Shown piece after piece: positions 43,974-52,276 of a stretch of DNA of 59,883 bases. A program made the translations under genes and the position numbers. The stretch is taken from positions 1 through 59,883 of the forward strand of contig CALFXX010000113.1 of NCBI GenBank assembly GCA_937952975.1, in the 5' to 3' direction. Numbering within the stretch: the first letter of the stretch is position 1; each line of letters opens with the position of its first letter. The notes under the pieces are model-generated. The model was not told the origin of the DNA. It saw only the letters and a program-made list of their open reading frames with translations, and did no database searches. Source of the DNA: an uncultured Alcaligenaceae bacterium. Lineage in GTDB: Bacteria > Pseudomonadota > Gammaproteobacteria > Burkholderiales > Burkholderiaceae_B.

Positions 43974-45164
43974 ATGAACACTCAAGATCACTCGCTTTCT
44001 GTTCGTCTGTTGTTAAACATTGGTCACGGCCTTGATCACATGTTTTTGTTAATTTTTGCGGCAGCGGTGGGTGTGATTGCGAGCGACTTTGGCTTTCAAA
44101 GCTGGGAAGACCTCATGCCGTATGGCGTGGGCGCTTTCATCTTGTTTGGTTTGGGTTCGATTCCCTCTGGTCGTTTAGGCGATTTGTGGGGGCGTCGTCG
44201 CATGATGATTGTATTTTTTGTTGGTATTGGTTTCTCAACCTTACTCACGGCATTGACCCAAAACGCCTGGCAAATGGCCATTACCTTGACCTTGGTGGGT
44301 GCCTTTGCCTCGATCTATCACCCCGTCGGTATCCCCTTGTTGGTTCAAAAATCAGCAAACCCTGGTTTGGCGATTGGTGTAAATGGCTTGGCCGGTAACC
44401 TTGGCGTCGCGTTGGCAGCGATGTTGACGGGGTTTCTGATCAAGTGGATTGGCTGGCGTGCGGCCTTCGCCGTCCCTGCAGTGTTGTCCTTGCTCTGTGG
44501 TGTGTGGTTCGCCTTCGCTTGTCCGGTAGAGACCGAAGCCCCTGCCAAGCGTAAGGGCGCCGCCAAAGTCACGTTGACACCGGCGATGCTGGCACGTGTC
44601 TTAGCCGTGATGACGGTCAGCGCAGCGACAGGTAGTGTGCTGTTTAATTTCACAACAAACGGTAACGGGCAGCTGATGTCAGAGCGGTTTCAGGGCGTTG
44701 TCTCTGATCCTGCGTTGTTGGGTATTTTGCTCGCGATCATTTACGCCGTGGCATCGCTCATGCAAGTCGCTGTCGGTAAATTGCTGGATCATTTTGCGGT
44801 ACGCCCGATTTTCTTGGGGATCGTGCTGTTGCAAATTCCCTTATTCGTTCTGTCTGCGTACGCCCAAGGCTGGTGGTTATTTGCGTCACTTCTCGGCGTG
44901 ATGATCTTTATTTTTGGCGCAGTACCTTTCATTGATGTGATGATTGTGCGCTACGTCGATGATCGTTCTCGCTCGCGCGTTGCGGGGATTCGGTTAGCGG
45001 TATCGCTCGGGATTAGTTCGTTTGCGGTTTGGTTGTTAGGCCCTGCCGTGAAAGGCTTGGGGTTTGAGACCCTGCTATTGGTGATGGCTGGGTTTTCTGC
45101 CTGTACAGCGTTTGTGGTGTTGTGGTTGCCCAGCGAAACCAACGAAGCCAGCCTGAAAGCCTAA
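43974..45164 (+). CDS. MFS transporter
   Basis: A 396-residue membrane protein with about twelve hydrophobic segments and the MFS loop motif GRLGDLWGRRRMM between segments 2 and 3. A basic loop (PAKRKGAAK) marks the centre. The frame is open eleven codons upstream from a TTG, but the ATG at 43974 fits a normal N-terminus. The substrate is unknown; its position between folE-BLUF and the pterin dehydratase gene allows a role in pterin or folate transport, without direct evidence. Confidence 0.85.
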   Translation: MNTQDHSLSVRLLLNIGHGLDHMFLLIFAAAVGVIASDFGFQSWEDLMPYGVGAFILFGLGSIPSGRLGDLWGRRRMMIVFFVGIGFSTLLTALTQNAWQMAITLTLVGAFASIYHPVGIPLLVQKSANPGLAIGVNGLAGNLGVALAAMLTGFLIKWIGWRAAFAVPAVLSLLCGVWFAFACPVETEAPAKRKGAAKVTLTPAMLARVLAVMTVSAATGSVLFNFTTNGNGQLMSERFQGVVSDPALLGILLAIIYAVASLMQVAVGKLLDHFAVRPIFLGIVLLQIPLFVLSAYAQGWWLFASLLGVMIFIFGAVPFIDVMIVRYVDDRSRSRVAGIRLAVSLGISSFAVWLLGPAVKGLGFETLLLVMAGFSACTAFVVLWLPSETNEASLKA

Positions 45165-45207
45165 GCGTTACGTAAAAACTTAAAGAATCAACTGCTGCGG
45201 GTGACTG

Positions 45208-45498
45208 ATGATGGCACAAAAAATTTCATCTGAAGAATTCAGTAATCAGATGGCTGGATTAGCACAATGGCGCTATCAGTCAGAACGTGGCGGCAGCATC
45301 ACGCGTGACTGGGTGTTTATCGATTTCAATGAGGCGTTCGGGTTTATGACACGCGTGGCGCTGTTAGCCGAGCAAATGAATCATCACCCCGAGTGGTCAA
45401 ACGTCTATAACCGCTTATCGATCACGCTCACCACGCATGATGTCGGTGGTTTGTCATCCCTTGATCTTGACCTCGCACACCGCATCGATAGTCTTTGA
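45208..45498 (+). CDS. phhB: 4a-hydroxytetrahydrobiopterin dehydratase (pterin carbinolamine dehydratase)
   Basis: A 96-residue protein with the family core AEQMNHHPEWSNVYNRLSITLTTHDVGGLSSLDLDLA, including the catalytic histidines. It dehydrates 4a-hydroxy-tetrahydropterins; family members are also found with photolyases and with molybdopterin enzymes. No phenylalanine hydroxylase is nearby, so the classical phenylalanine role is not supported by context. Start ATG 45208, with a second ATG directly after. It completes a plus-strand group with folE and the BLUF gene. Confidence 0.88.
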   Translation: MMAQKISSEEFSNQMAGLAQWRYQSERGGSITRDWVFIDFNEAFGFMTRVALLAEQMNHHPEWSNVYNRLSITLTTHDVGGLSSLDLDLAHRIDSL

Positions 45499-45585
45499 TC
45501 TTTCGTTGCACTTTCGAGTAAGCTGTCACACATCGCATGCGATCTGTGAATCGCGCGCGCACACAAAAATTCTCGGAGACATCTC

Positions 45586-46533
45586 ATGGCAAAAGAAATG
45601 GTAGGTTTTGTTGGCACGGGTCACATGGGCGGTCCGATGACCTTGCGCTTGCTGGCAGCTGGCTACGGCGTCTGTATTTATGATCGCGATAAAAAGGCGA
45701 TGCAGGCTCTTGTTAAAAAAGGTGCTGTCGCAGCGAAGTCGGCCGCTGACGTTGCTAATCGCGTCGAAACTGTTTTTTTAAGCTTGCCTAACCCCGAGAT
45801 CGTAAACGCTGTAGCACTTGGTAAAGACGGCTTGATCGAGGGCACAAAAGTTAAGTGTGTGATCGATTTTTCAACGATTGGCCCCAAAACTGCGATAGCC
45901 GTGTTCAAAGGCTTAAGTGCAAATAAGGTGAGCTATGTTGATGCGCCTGTGAGTGGTGGTGTGACTGGCGCTGCGGCGGGAACGTTGGCGGTGATGGTTT
46001 CTTGCCCGAAACCTCTGTACGCCAAGCTGACACCCATTTTGGCAACCTTTGGCAAAACGTTTCATTTGGGTGAGGGCGCAGGTCAGGCGCAAACCATGAA
46101 GCTCGCTAACAACCTGTTGGCTGGCGCAGCATTGGCCGTGTCGTCTGAGGCGATGGTGATGGGTGTTAAGGCAGGGCTTGATCCGCAAGTGATGCTCGAT
46201 GTGATCAACAGCGGCTCGGGCCGAAATAGCGCGACGCAGGATAAGTTTCCCCGCGCAATTTTGACGGGGACCTTTGACTTTGGTTTTGCCACAGCATTGT
46301 CTTACAAAGACGTGCGCTTGTGTGTAGACGAAGCCGAGGCGATGGGTGTACCCATGGTAGTCGGTGCAGCCGTGCGTCAAATGCTGGCTGTGACAAATGC
46401 CACGTATGGCCCTGACTCAGACTTTACGTCAATCTGCAAAGTGGTCGAAGACTGGGGTGGTGTCAAAGTACGCAAGGCGAGCGCAAAAAAGACGGCGACA
46501 AAACCCAAAAGCTCCAAGGCTAAAAAACCGTAA
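45586..46533 (+). CDS. NAD(P)-dependent beta-hydroxyacid dehydrogenase (3-hydroxyisobutyrate dehydrogenase family)
   Basis: A 315-residue enzyme with the N-terminal dinucleotide motif GFVGTGHMGGPM, the substrate motif DAPVSGGVTGAAAGTL and the catalytic lysine in KLANNLLAGA. GGAG precedes the ATG. The last ~20 residues form a Lys/Ala/Ser-rich tail (ASAKKTATKPKSSKAKKP) past the usual end of the family, probably disordered. Substrates in the family include 3-hydroxyisobutyrate, tartronate semialdehyde and L-threonate. The last would link with the tetronate genes at 35128-38144, but the distance makes this speculative. Confidence 0.88.
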   Translation: MAKEMVGFVGTGHMGGPMTLRLLAAGYGVCIYDRDKKAMQALVKKGAVAAKSAADVANRVETVFLSLPNPEIVNAVALGKDGLIEGTKVKCVIDFSTIGPKTAIAVFKGLSANKVSYVDAPVSGGVTGAAAGTLAVMVSCPKPLYAKLTPILATFGKTFHLGEGAGQAQTMKLANNLLAGAALAVSSEAMVMGVKAGLDPQVMLDVINSGSGRNSATQDKFPRAILTGTFDFGFATALSYKDVRLCVDEAEAMGVPMVVGAAVRQMLAVTNATYGPDSDFTSICKVVEDWGGVKVRKASAKKTATKPKSSKAKKP

Positions 46534-46583
46534 AGCGACGGGGCTTGGAGCCTTACGCCAGGCGCGTGGGTCCAAGCATTTGT

Positions 46584-46607
46584 GCGATCAAGCGATCAAG
46601 CGATCAA
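46584..46607. repeat. Triple 8-bp tandem repeat GCGATCAA
   Basis: Three exact copies of GCGATCAA lie in the 89-base gap between the convergent dehydrogenase and 2OG-Fe dioxygenase genes. It is short and possibly a replication-slippage product. No coding role. Confidence 0.6.
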
Positions 46608-46622
46608 GCTAAGGGCTTGCGG

Positions 46623-47375
46623 TTAGTCGCCCTGAAAGCTGTCGGCGCGGCACGTTAACACCAGCGTATCGCGATAGCCACCAGGCTGAGCGGGTTGAAT
46701 GGGCGTAGTCTCATGAATGACCCGCGCGTCGTCTAGCAACAGTAGCGACCAGGATTCGCTTAACGTAAAGCGCTGCCCCGAGGTGCCCATCGCATCGAAT
46801 ACACGTGTTTCGCCACCCTTTACGTGTTGACGATTAATCATAAATACGCCAACCAGATCAACGCCATCGCGGTGTGCGCCTTCAGGGGTCGGGCGACCAA
46901 TACCATCCTTGGTATCGATTCTGAATTGATGCGCCTCAATACACCAGCGCGTCACCGTGCGAGAGGGTTGCTTGGCGTGATGCAGAGAGTTTGCAGTACG
47001 TGCAAAGGCACTCAACAAATCAATCCAAACCGCTTGTTGAACAGTTTCTGTATGCATGGGCTCAAACCAGCGCTGCATGCCGCCGTGCAAGGCGTTATAG
47101 GATAGAGATTGCCAATGAGCACGTGCCGGCGCAAGCGTGAGCTGATCTTTTTCAAAAACAAAGCAAGAGTGACGACGCAAGCGGTAGTGGCCGCCGTCTT
47201 TCAAATAAGCATCCTCAGGCATGCCTTCCCAGTCAGGTACAAGCGCGGTGAGCTCAGTGAGAGGATGTTGCGCCCACTGTGCAACAGTCAGTGCGTCAAG
47301 CACCGCATAACCTTCGGCCTCGAGTTGAGGTAAAAGTTGAGATAAAGACACAGTGACGGGTGAGTGCTCAAGCAT
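46623..47375 (-). CDS. 2OG-Fe(II) dioxygenase family protein (PF10014-like)
   Basis: A 250-residue protein. The C-terminal half holds PTPEGAHRDGVDLVGVFMINRQHVKGGETRVF, with the HxD iron ligands, and LLLDDARVIHETTPI, with the distal histidine; RDTLVLTC then supplies the Arg for 2-oxoglutarate. This pattern fits the family that hydroxylates free amino acids such as isoleucine or leucine. The ATG at 47375 was chosen over a GTG at 47387; neither has a clear ribosome site. It lies 183 bases downstream of the photolyase operon on the same strand and may be read through from it. Confidence 0.8.
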   Translation of the reverse strand: MLEHSPVTVSLSQLLPQLEAEGYAVLDALTVAQWAQHPLTELTALVPDWEGMPEDAYLKDGGHYRLRRHSCFVFEKDQLTLAPARAHWQSLSYNALHGGMQRWFEPMHTETVQQAVWIDLLSAFARTANSLHHAKQPSRTVTRWCIEAHQFRIDTKDGIGRPTPEGAHRDGVDLVGVFMINRQHVKGGETRVFDAMGTSGQRFTLSESWSLLLLDDARVIHETTPIQPAQPGGYRDTLVLTCRADSFQGD

Positions 47376-47557
47376 AAAAGGGTTCACACAGAAACAGTTG
47401 AAATACTACTCGCCTTGGTGGGAGAGGTTTGACGCGCACATCAGCGATTGATCTCGAACAGTCTGTTAGAACATACATCGGGTCGAGCAATCACTTGAAC
47501 GGTACGCTAGTGTAGTCAAACAAACGCCAAGTGTTCTAAGAAACCTCAGTCTTTGAG

Positions 47558-49099
47558 TTACAGCGACTCTAGTTGCGAACGAGTCTTGTTTGCCTGTGCA
47601 CGTAAGGCGTTCAGCGTCTGTTCATCCATCTTGTCCAAGTTGCGATAGACCATCGCCAGGCGAAAGTTGTCGCCCAGCTTGGCGCGATGACGATCAAAAA
47701 AATCCCAATACAAGGCATTGAAGGGGCAGGCACGCTCGCCCTCGCGCTTCTTTTTGTCGTAATAACAGCCCTTGCAGTAGTCGCCTTGACGGTCAATATA
47801 CGCTGCGCTCGACACATAGGGCTTGGTCGCTAGCATGCCCCCATCGGCGAACTGGCTCATCCCGATTGTGTTGGGGAGCTCAACCCATTCAAAGGCATCG
47901 ATATAGACGCCTAAGTACCACTGGTGCACCTCATCGGGCTTGAGCCCGGCTAGCAAAGAAAAATTACCAATCACCATCAAGCGTTGAATATGGTGGGCAT
48001 AGGCGTGTTCTAGCGATTGTCCCAGTGATTGCTCCAGGCAACGCATCTTGGTTTTACCAGTCCAGAACCATGTCGGTAAGGCGGTATCCTGTGAAAAATA
48101 ATTTTGCGCGCCGTATGCAGGCATCTTGCCCCAATAAACGCCCCGTATGTATTCACGCCAGCCTAAAATTTGGCGGATAAAGCCCTCGGCCGTTGCAATC
48201 GTAATTTTTTTATCGAGCCAGGCTTGCTGTGCGCGTTCGACCACCTCGCGTGGATTCAACATTTTTGTATTTAACGCAAAGGATAAGAGCGAATGAAACA
48301 GTCGCCAGCCCTTCGTGCTTAACGCGTCTTGAAAATCACCGAAGTGCGGTAAGGCATGTTCAATAAAGTCAGACAGACCGGTCAGTGCTTCGGCGCGGTT
48401 TAACGGCCACGCAAAGTGAGCGGCGTTTGGTGTACCAAAGGTGCGTACCCCCGCCGCTTGTATGCTCGCCCACAACACTGAATGATCATGTCTTGCGCGC
48501 CGATCTGGTGGCTCGGCAGGCGTGCCCGACCAGGCCTTACGGTTATCGTGATCGAAGTTCCATTTCCCTTCGACCGGACGCTTCGCATCGAGCATCAAGA
48601 TGTTGTGTTGCGTACGCATTTGGCGGTAAAACCTTTCCATGAGCCAGGTTTTTTGTCCGACAAATAAAGTTGCCACCTCTAAGCGGGTTGTATAAAAATG
48701 CTCGCTCGAGACCCCTGCGCAGTGAAGTTGGCTGGCATTGGCGTAGGCCTGAAGTTGCTGATCAAGACGCCATTCATCGGGCTCTTGATATTCAAAGTGG
48801 GTGCAGGCGTAATGGGCCAGTAGATGATCAAGATTGGCGCTCAGGCTTTGTTGATTGCTTGGGTCGTCAATCGAAAGGTAGTGCACACGATGGCCACGTT
48901 CTTGCAGCACGCGTGCCAAATCGCGCATCGCTGCAAAAATCGCAATGACCTTTTGCGCATGATGCAAAACGTAATCTGTCTCTTGGCGCATTTCAATTAA
49001 AGCAAACACGACATCGGTGCGTGGTAGTGCAAACCACGAATGCTCTGGGTTGAGTTGATCACCCAGGATCAGTCTTAAGGTCGTCAAAGCGTGCCCCAT
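47558..49099 (-). CDS. Iron-sulfur bacterial cryptochrome/photolyase (FeS-BCP, PhrB/CryB type)
   Basis: A 513-residue (6-4) photolyase/cryptochrome of the prokaryotic iron-sulfur class. Cysteines C354, C442, C445 and C458 (in MRCLEQ and YCKGCYYDKKKREGERACPF) give the [4Fe-4S] site. Their spacing of 88, 3 and 13 residues is identical to that I recall for Agrobacterium PhrB. The N-terminal antenna domain starts LRLILGDQLNPEHSWF. Known members use FAD, the cluster and a ribityllumazine antenna. The ATG overlaps the end of the upstream CRY-DASH gene by 16 bases, so it is translated from the same messenger. Confidence 0.92.
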   Translation of the reverse strand: MGHALTTLRLILGDQLNPEHSWFALPRTDVVFALIEMRQETDYVLHHAQKVIAIFAAMRDLARVLQERGHRVHYLSIDDPSNQQSLSANLDHLLAHYACTHFEYQEPDEWRLDQQLQAYANASQLHCAGVSSEHFYTTRLEVATLFVGQKTWLMERFYRQMRTQHNILMLDAKRPVEGKWNFDHDNRKAWSGTPAEPPDRRARHDHSVLWASIQAAGVRTFGTPNAAHFAWPLNRAEALTGLSDFIEHALPHFGDFQDALSTKGWRLFHSLLSFALNTKMLNPREVVERAQQAWLDKKITIATAEGFIRQILGWREYIRGVYWGKMPAYGAQNYFSQDTALPTWFWTGKTKMRCLEQSLGQSLEHAYAHHIQRLMVIGNFSLLAGLKPDEVHQWYLGVYIDAFEWVELPNTIGMSQFADGGMLATKPYVSSAAYIDRQGDYCKGCYYDKKKREGERACPFNALYWDFFDRHRAKLGDNFRLAMVYRNLDKMDEQTLNALRAQANKTRSQLESL

Positions 49100-50508
49100 T
49101 GTTTTCTGTATGTAGAATCGCGATCGTGCTCAAGTGTCTGTTTATCTATTCGCATCGCACGGCCACCGCGCGGATCGGTACCCAGCCCTGCGATATAGAG
49201 CCAGTTACCTTGATTGCTATAGACGTCGTAGTCGATTAACTGCGCCTCAAACCACGCAGCACCGGCTCGCCAGTCTAGCTTCAGGTCATAAATCAAATAA
49301 CTGGCTACGACTTGCCTCAGCCGGTTAGATAAATAGCCCGTGTGCCTTAATTCACGCATGCCAGCGTCGACAAAGGGTTCGCCGCATTCGCCTTGGCACC
49401 AGCGCCTAAACTGTTCAGCTTGCGCAGGCGTGGCGATGACAGCGCCACCGGCTTGAGTCATCCCTTCATTAAAATCTGGTTTGGCGCGGCGCTGCCCCTT
49501 TTGATCCAACGGTGTTGTCGGGCGTAGGCCTGAACGCCGATAAAGTTGAGCACCAAATCGCAGATGTAAAAATCTAAAATAATCGCGCCAGAGTAACTCA
49601 AACCAAATCCAATAACTTCCGTCATTGGCTCCGTACTCGGCCTCGAAGTCTTGCAACTGTTTGTAGAGCATTCTGGCCGAAAGCGCGCCCGAAGCCAGCC
49701 AGACTGAAAACTTCGTCGAATAGTCTAAACCTGACAACTGGTTACGGGTGGCTTTATACGTGTGCGCCAGTTTGCGTTCGAAATATTGCTGGGTGTGTCT
49801 AAGCCCCCCCAGCGTGCCAGCAAAATCTTGTGCAGTTGAAAACGTCAGTGAGCTGCCGATATCAGGTTGAGCGAGAGACCGAGTTGACCCAAGCGAACCA
49901 AGCGAACCAAGCGAACCAAGCGCCTCAAAGGGCAAAGGAGCTGCTAGGTCGTCTAGCGGTTTGTTGTAGACGAGTGCGTCAGGAAGCGGTGGCACAGTTG
50001 CCGGCGCGGTTTCAGGTGGCCGCACACGCACCTTCGCTTTTTCAACGGCTACCCTAAACTCGGTAAAGACCAACGGAAGCTGCTCGACTTCAAAGGGCAA
50101 GTCTTGCGGTGCCAGCAGGCTCGAGTGCCAAAGAGTGTTCACGGTCAAGCCCGTCTGCCTGAGGCTAATCACTTGTTGTTGTTCTTCGGGCGCAGCAATT
50201 TCTTCACAAAAAATCGTATCGGTACCTACTTGTTTGGCCAAGGCGATCAGCGTTTGACAGGGGTCGCCCCTATACTCGAGTAAATCGCTCTGTTGTTCAC
50301 GCAGTTGCGCCTTGAGCGCATGCAGCGCCGAGCGCAGTGCGAGTTTTCTGTGTGGCCCTAGGCGCTCAAAGCCCCATCGTGTGGGTGCAACCTGATCAGG
50401 GTCATGAATAAAGACCGGCAAGAGTCGAGTGGCCTGTGTGCAGGCATTCTTAAAGGACGGTTGGTCAACTAGACGTAAATCGTTTCGAAACCAATAGATT
50501 GCTGTCAT
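49084..50508 (-). CDS. CRY-DASH-type cryptochrome/photolyase
   Basis: A 474-residue flavoprotein of the CRY-DASH group. The N-terminal Rossmann part begins AIYWFRNDLRLVDQPSF. FAD-binding features are TKFSVWLASGALSARML, WIWFELLWRDYFRF, RRWCQGECGEPFVDAGMREL and the C-terminal DYDVYSNQGNWLYIAGLGTDPRGGR. CRY-DASH proteins repair single-stranded pyrimidine dimers or signal, with a folate antenna. A Gly-Ser-Leu repeat in the linker comes from a 9-bp DNA repeat. I chose the ATG at 50508 (behind GGAAAG); it overlaps the stop of the DUF2256 gene. The frame extends 37 codons upstream but that stretch codes for DUF2256 in another frame. Confidence 0.9.
   Translation of the reverse strand: MTAIYWFRNDLRLVDQPSFKNACTQATRLLPVFIHDPDQVAPTRWGFERLGPHRKLALRSALHALKAQLREQQSDLLEYRGDPCQTLIALAKQVGTDTIFCEEIAAPEEQQQVISLRQTGLTVNTLWHSSLLAPQDLPFEVEQLPLVFTEFRVAVEKAKVRVRPPETAPATVPPLPDALVYNKPLDDLAAPLPFEALGSLGSLGSLGSTRSLAQPDIGSSLTFSTAQDFAGTLGGLRHTQQYFERKLAHTYKATRNQLSGLDYSTKFSVWLASGALSARMLYKQLQDFEAEYGANDGSYWIWFELLWRDYFRFLHLRFGAQLYRRSGLRPTTPLDQKGQRRAKPDFNEGMTQAGGAVIATPAQAEQFRRWCQGECGEPFVDAGMRELRHTGYLSNRLRQVVASYLIYDLKLDWRAGAAWFEAQLIDYDVYSNQGNWLYIAGLGTDPRGGRAMRIDKQTLEHDRDSTYRKQWGTL
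49889..49922. repeat. 9-bp tandem repeat inside the CRY-DASH gene
   Basis: About 3.8 copies of CCAAGCGAA on the plus strand encode a repeated Leu-Gly-Ser in the linker between the antenna and FAD domains of the minus-strand protein. The reading frame is kept because the unit is 9 bases. It is a likely site of length variation between strains. Confidence 0.75.
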
Positions 50509-50675
50509 GATTTCTTTCCGGTTGCTGTGCGCCGGCAGCGTTCTGAACAATATTTGACGTTGTCCCAGTCGCGCTCCCACTTTTTGCGCCAAGTAAACGG
50601 ACGCAAACAGACCAGACAAGTTTTACTGGGCAGGTTCTGTTTGCTGACACCGCGCATCGAAGAGTCGTTTGACAT
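50505..50675 (-). CDS. DUF2256 small zinc-finger-like protein between photolyase genes
   Basis: A 56-residue protein, MSNDSSMRGVSKQ... with CLVCLRPFTWRKKW and NVKYCSERCRR. The paired cysteines (C20, C23, C43, C47) form a likely zinc site, and the sequence fits DUF2256, a family I recall as a neighbour of photolyase and cryptochrome genes. The ATG overlaps the stop of the upstream cryptochrome by one base (TAATG), and its TGA overlaps the ATG of the CRY-DASH gene, so all are translationally coupled. The biochemical role is unknown; a folding or cofactor-loading helper for the neighbouring flavoproteins is one guess. Confidence 0.88.
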   Translation of the reverse strand: MSNDSSMRGVSKQNLPSKTCLVCLRPFTWRKKWERDWDNVKYCSERCRRTATGKKS

Positions 50676-52207
50676 TAAAAGTCTAAAGTTTGCTGTTGAT
50701 TTGCGGGGGCCGCGACGGGTTTTTGTTTGACGGATGCCAAACGTTTGCGTGAGCCATGCTTTTGTACCACCTCCCGCTTGGCAGCACGCACTTGGGCTTG
50801 GGCTCTGAGGGCATAAAGCTTTTGTTTTGCCGCTCGCGTGCTCGCCTCAAGTTCAACGATCGGTACGCTTAAGTCTTTACCGACATAGACGTTGTGTTGC
50901 ACTTGCAGCGAGTGAGGCATCTTCCAAGGCTCAAGCAGCCAGGTCTCGGGCACACGCCGCATGGCCGGTAGCCACCGCCTGACAAACACCCCTTTGGGGT
51001 CGTGATCTTGAGCTTGTTTAATTGGGTTGTAGATGCGCGGGATATTGATCCCCGTGGTGCCTGATTGCATCTGCAACTGACTCCAATGAATGCCTGGTTC
51101 GTAATCCAAGAACTGGCGTGCCAGCCAATGCCCAACCGGGCGCCAGTCTAGCCAAAGCGGGTAGGCCGCAGTCGACACCAACATTGCGCGCATTCTAAAA
51201 TTTAACCACCCAGTCTCGCGCAGCATCGCGACACAGGCGTCAACCATGGGCCAACCCGTTTGACCTGCTTTCAGTGCTTCAAAATGGGCGGGATTCCAGT
51301 CGTTTTCACGTAGCCCATCGTAGCCTCGGTGCATATTTTCAAATTCAATCTCGGGTTCACTCTCAAGTTTTTGAATAAAGTGACAGTGCCAGTACAGTCG
51401 GCTCACAAAGGCCGTTAACCCCTTTTTATGCCAGGTCTGTGCAGGGCTTAACGTCTGCAAGTGTTGGGTCGTGGCCTGCACGACTTCACGCAGGCTTAGA
51501 CAACCAAAGGTCAGATACGCCGACAGGCGTGAACAGGCGGTGGGCGCCGAGAGTGGAGACGAAATCCCGCCGCGGTATTGTTGACTGCGGTCATTTAAAA
51601 AACTATTGAGCACCTGTTGTGCCAGTGTGCGACCACCGCGCTGTCTGTGGGCAGGTTCAGCGACGTCCAAGCCCAATGCTGCAGCGGTGGGTAGCGCAGG
51701 CTCAGCCCAAGGCAGAGCCACGCAGTCGATTGAGGCGGGCGCGGGCAGGCAAGATTGCCCGACGTGCTGATCCCAAAGATCTTTCCAGAGGTCGCGATCT
51801 TTTAAGCCGCGGGTGACACCAAAGTGTTGACTTTGCCGCCAGGGGATCGCGTGCGTGCGACACCAGCGCGCCACGTCACGATCGCGCGCGTATGACAGAG
51901 CGTTTCCCGTTACTTGATGCGAATACAGACTATGAAAAGGTTTGAGCGCGTAAAGCTTATCAAGTACCTCAACCGCTTCGCCCGAGACGACCTGCAGCAG
52001 ACCGCCACGCCGCTTGAATTCAAGATACAAGTCACGCAGACTTTCGAGCAAAAAATGATAATGCTGAGTCGCGGCATCCGCGCTGCGCCACAAAGAGGGT
52101 TCGACGATGTGCAGGCAGAGCACTGGGCCCTGACAAAGCGCTTGGGTCAGCGCCGCGTGGTCGTTGAGTCGCAGATCACGTTTAAACCAAACAACGCTGT
52201 AACTCAT
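50675..52207 (-). CDS. Cryptochrome/deoxyribodipyrimidine photolyase family protein
   Basis: A 510-residue flavoprotein distinct from the other two in the operon. It has SYSVVWFKRDLRLNDHAAL at the start, then SRLSAYLTFGCLSLREVV, LYWHCHFIQKLE, GYDGLRENDWNP, TGWPMVDACVAMLRETGWLNFRMRAMLVS and DYEPGIHWSQLQMQSGTTGIN. The last match the FAD cradle of class I-type photolyase/cryptochromes. After about residue 445 there is a basic C-terminal tail (KQKLYALRAQAQVRAAKREVV onward) longer than in simple photolyases. The ATG at 52207 was chosen because the flavodoxin-like strand starts there. It is the first gene of the photolyase operon, 69 bases after the MmgE/PrpD gene on the same strand. Confidence 0.88.
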   Translation of the reverse strand: MSYSVVWFKRDLRLNDHAALTQALCQGPVLCLHIVEPSLWRSADAATQHYHFLLESLRDLYLEFKRRGGLLQVVSGEAVEVLDKLYALKPFHSLYSHQVTGNALSYARDRDVARWCRTHAIPWRQSQHFGVTRGLKDRDLWKDLWDQHVGQSCLPAPASIDCVALPWAEPALPTAAALGLDVAEPAHRQRGGRTLAQQVLNSFLNDRSQQYRGGISSPLSAPTACSRLSAYLTFGCLSLREVVQATTQHLQTLSPAQTWHKKGLTAFVSRLYWHCHFIQKLESEPEIEFENMHRGYDGLRENDWNPAHFEALKAGQTGWPMVDACVAMLRETGWLNFRMRAMLVSTAAYPLWLDWRPVGHWLARQFLDYEPGIHWSQLQMQSGTTGINIPRIYNPIKQAQDHDPKGVFVRRWLPAMRRVPETWLLEPWKMPHSLQVQHNVYVGKDLSVPIVELEASTRAAKQKLYALRAQAQVRAAKREVVQKHGSRKRLASVKQKPVAAPANQQQTLDF

Positions 52208-52276
52208 GTTGGGACAAACGGCCTGTGTGCTGCCATCAGCCGCCGCCTCGCGCAAGAGGCAACGGCTTCACGGCGG

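Noticed and set aside
45586..46533. L-threonate dehydrogenase belonging to the tetronate operon
   Set aside because: The enzyme family allows it, but the gene is more than 7 kb from otnK-otnC-denD with unrelated genes between.
50509..50619. Extended N-terminus of the CRY-DASH protein
   Set aside because: This stretch encodes the DUF2256 protein in another frame, and the photolyase domain starts at the ATG at 50508.
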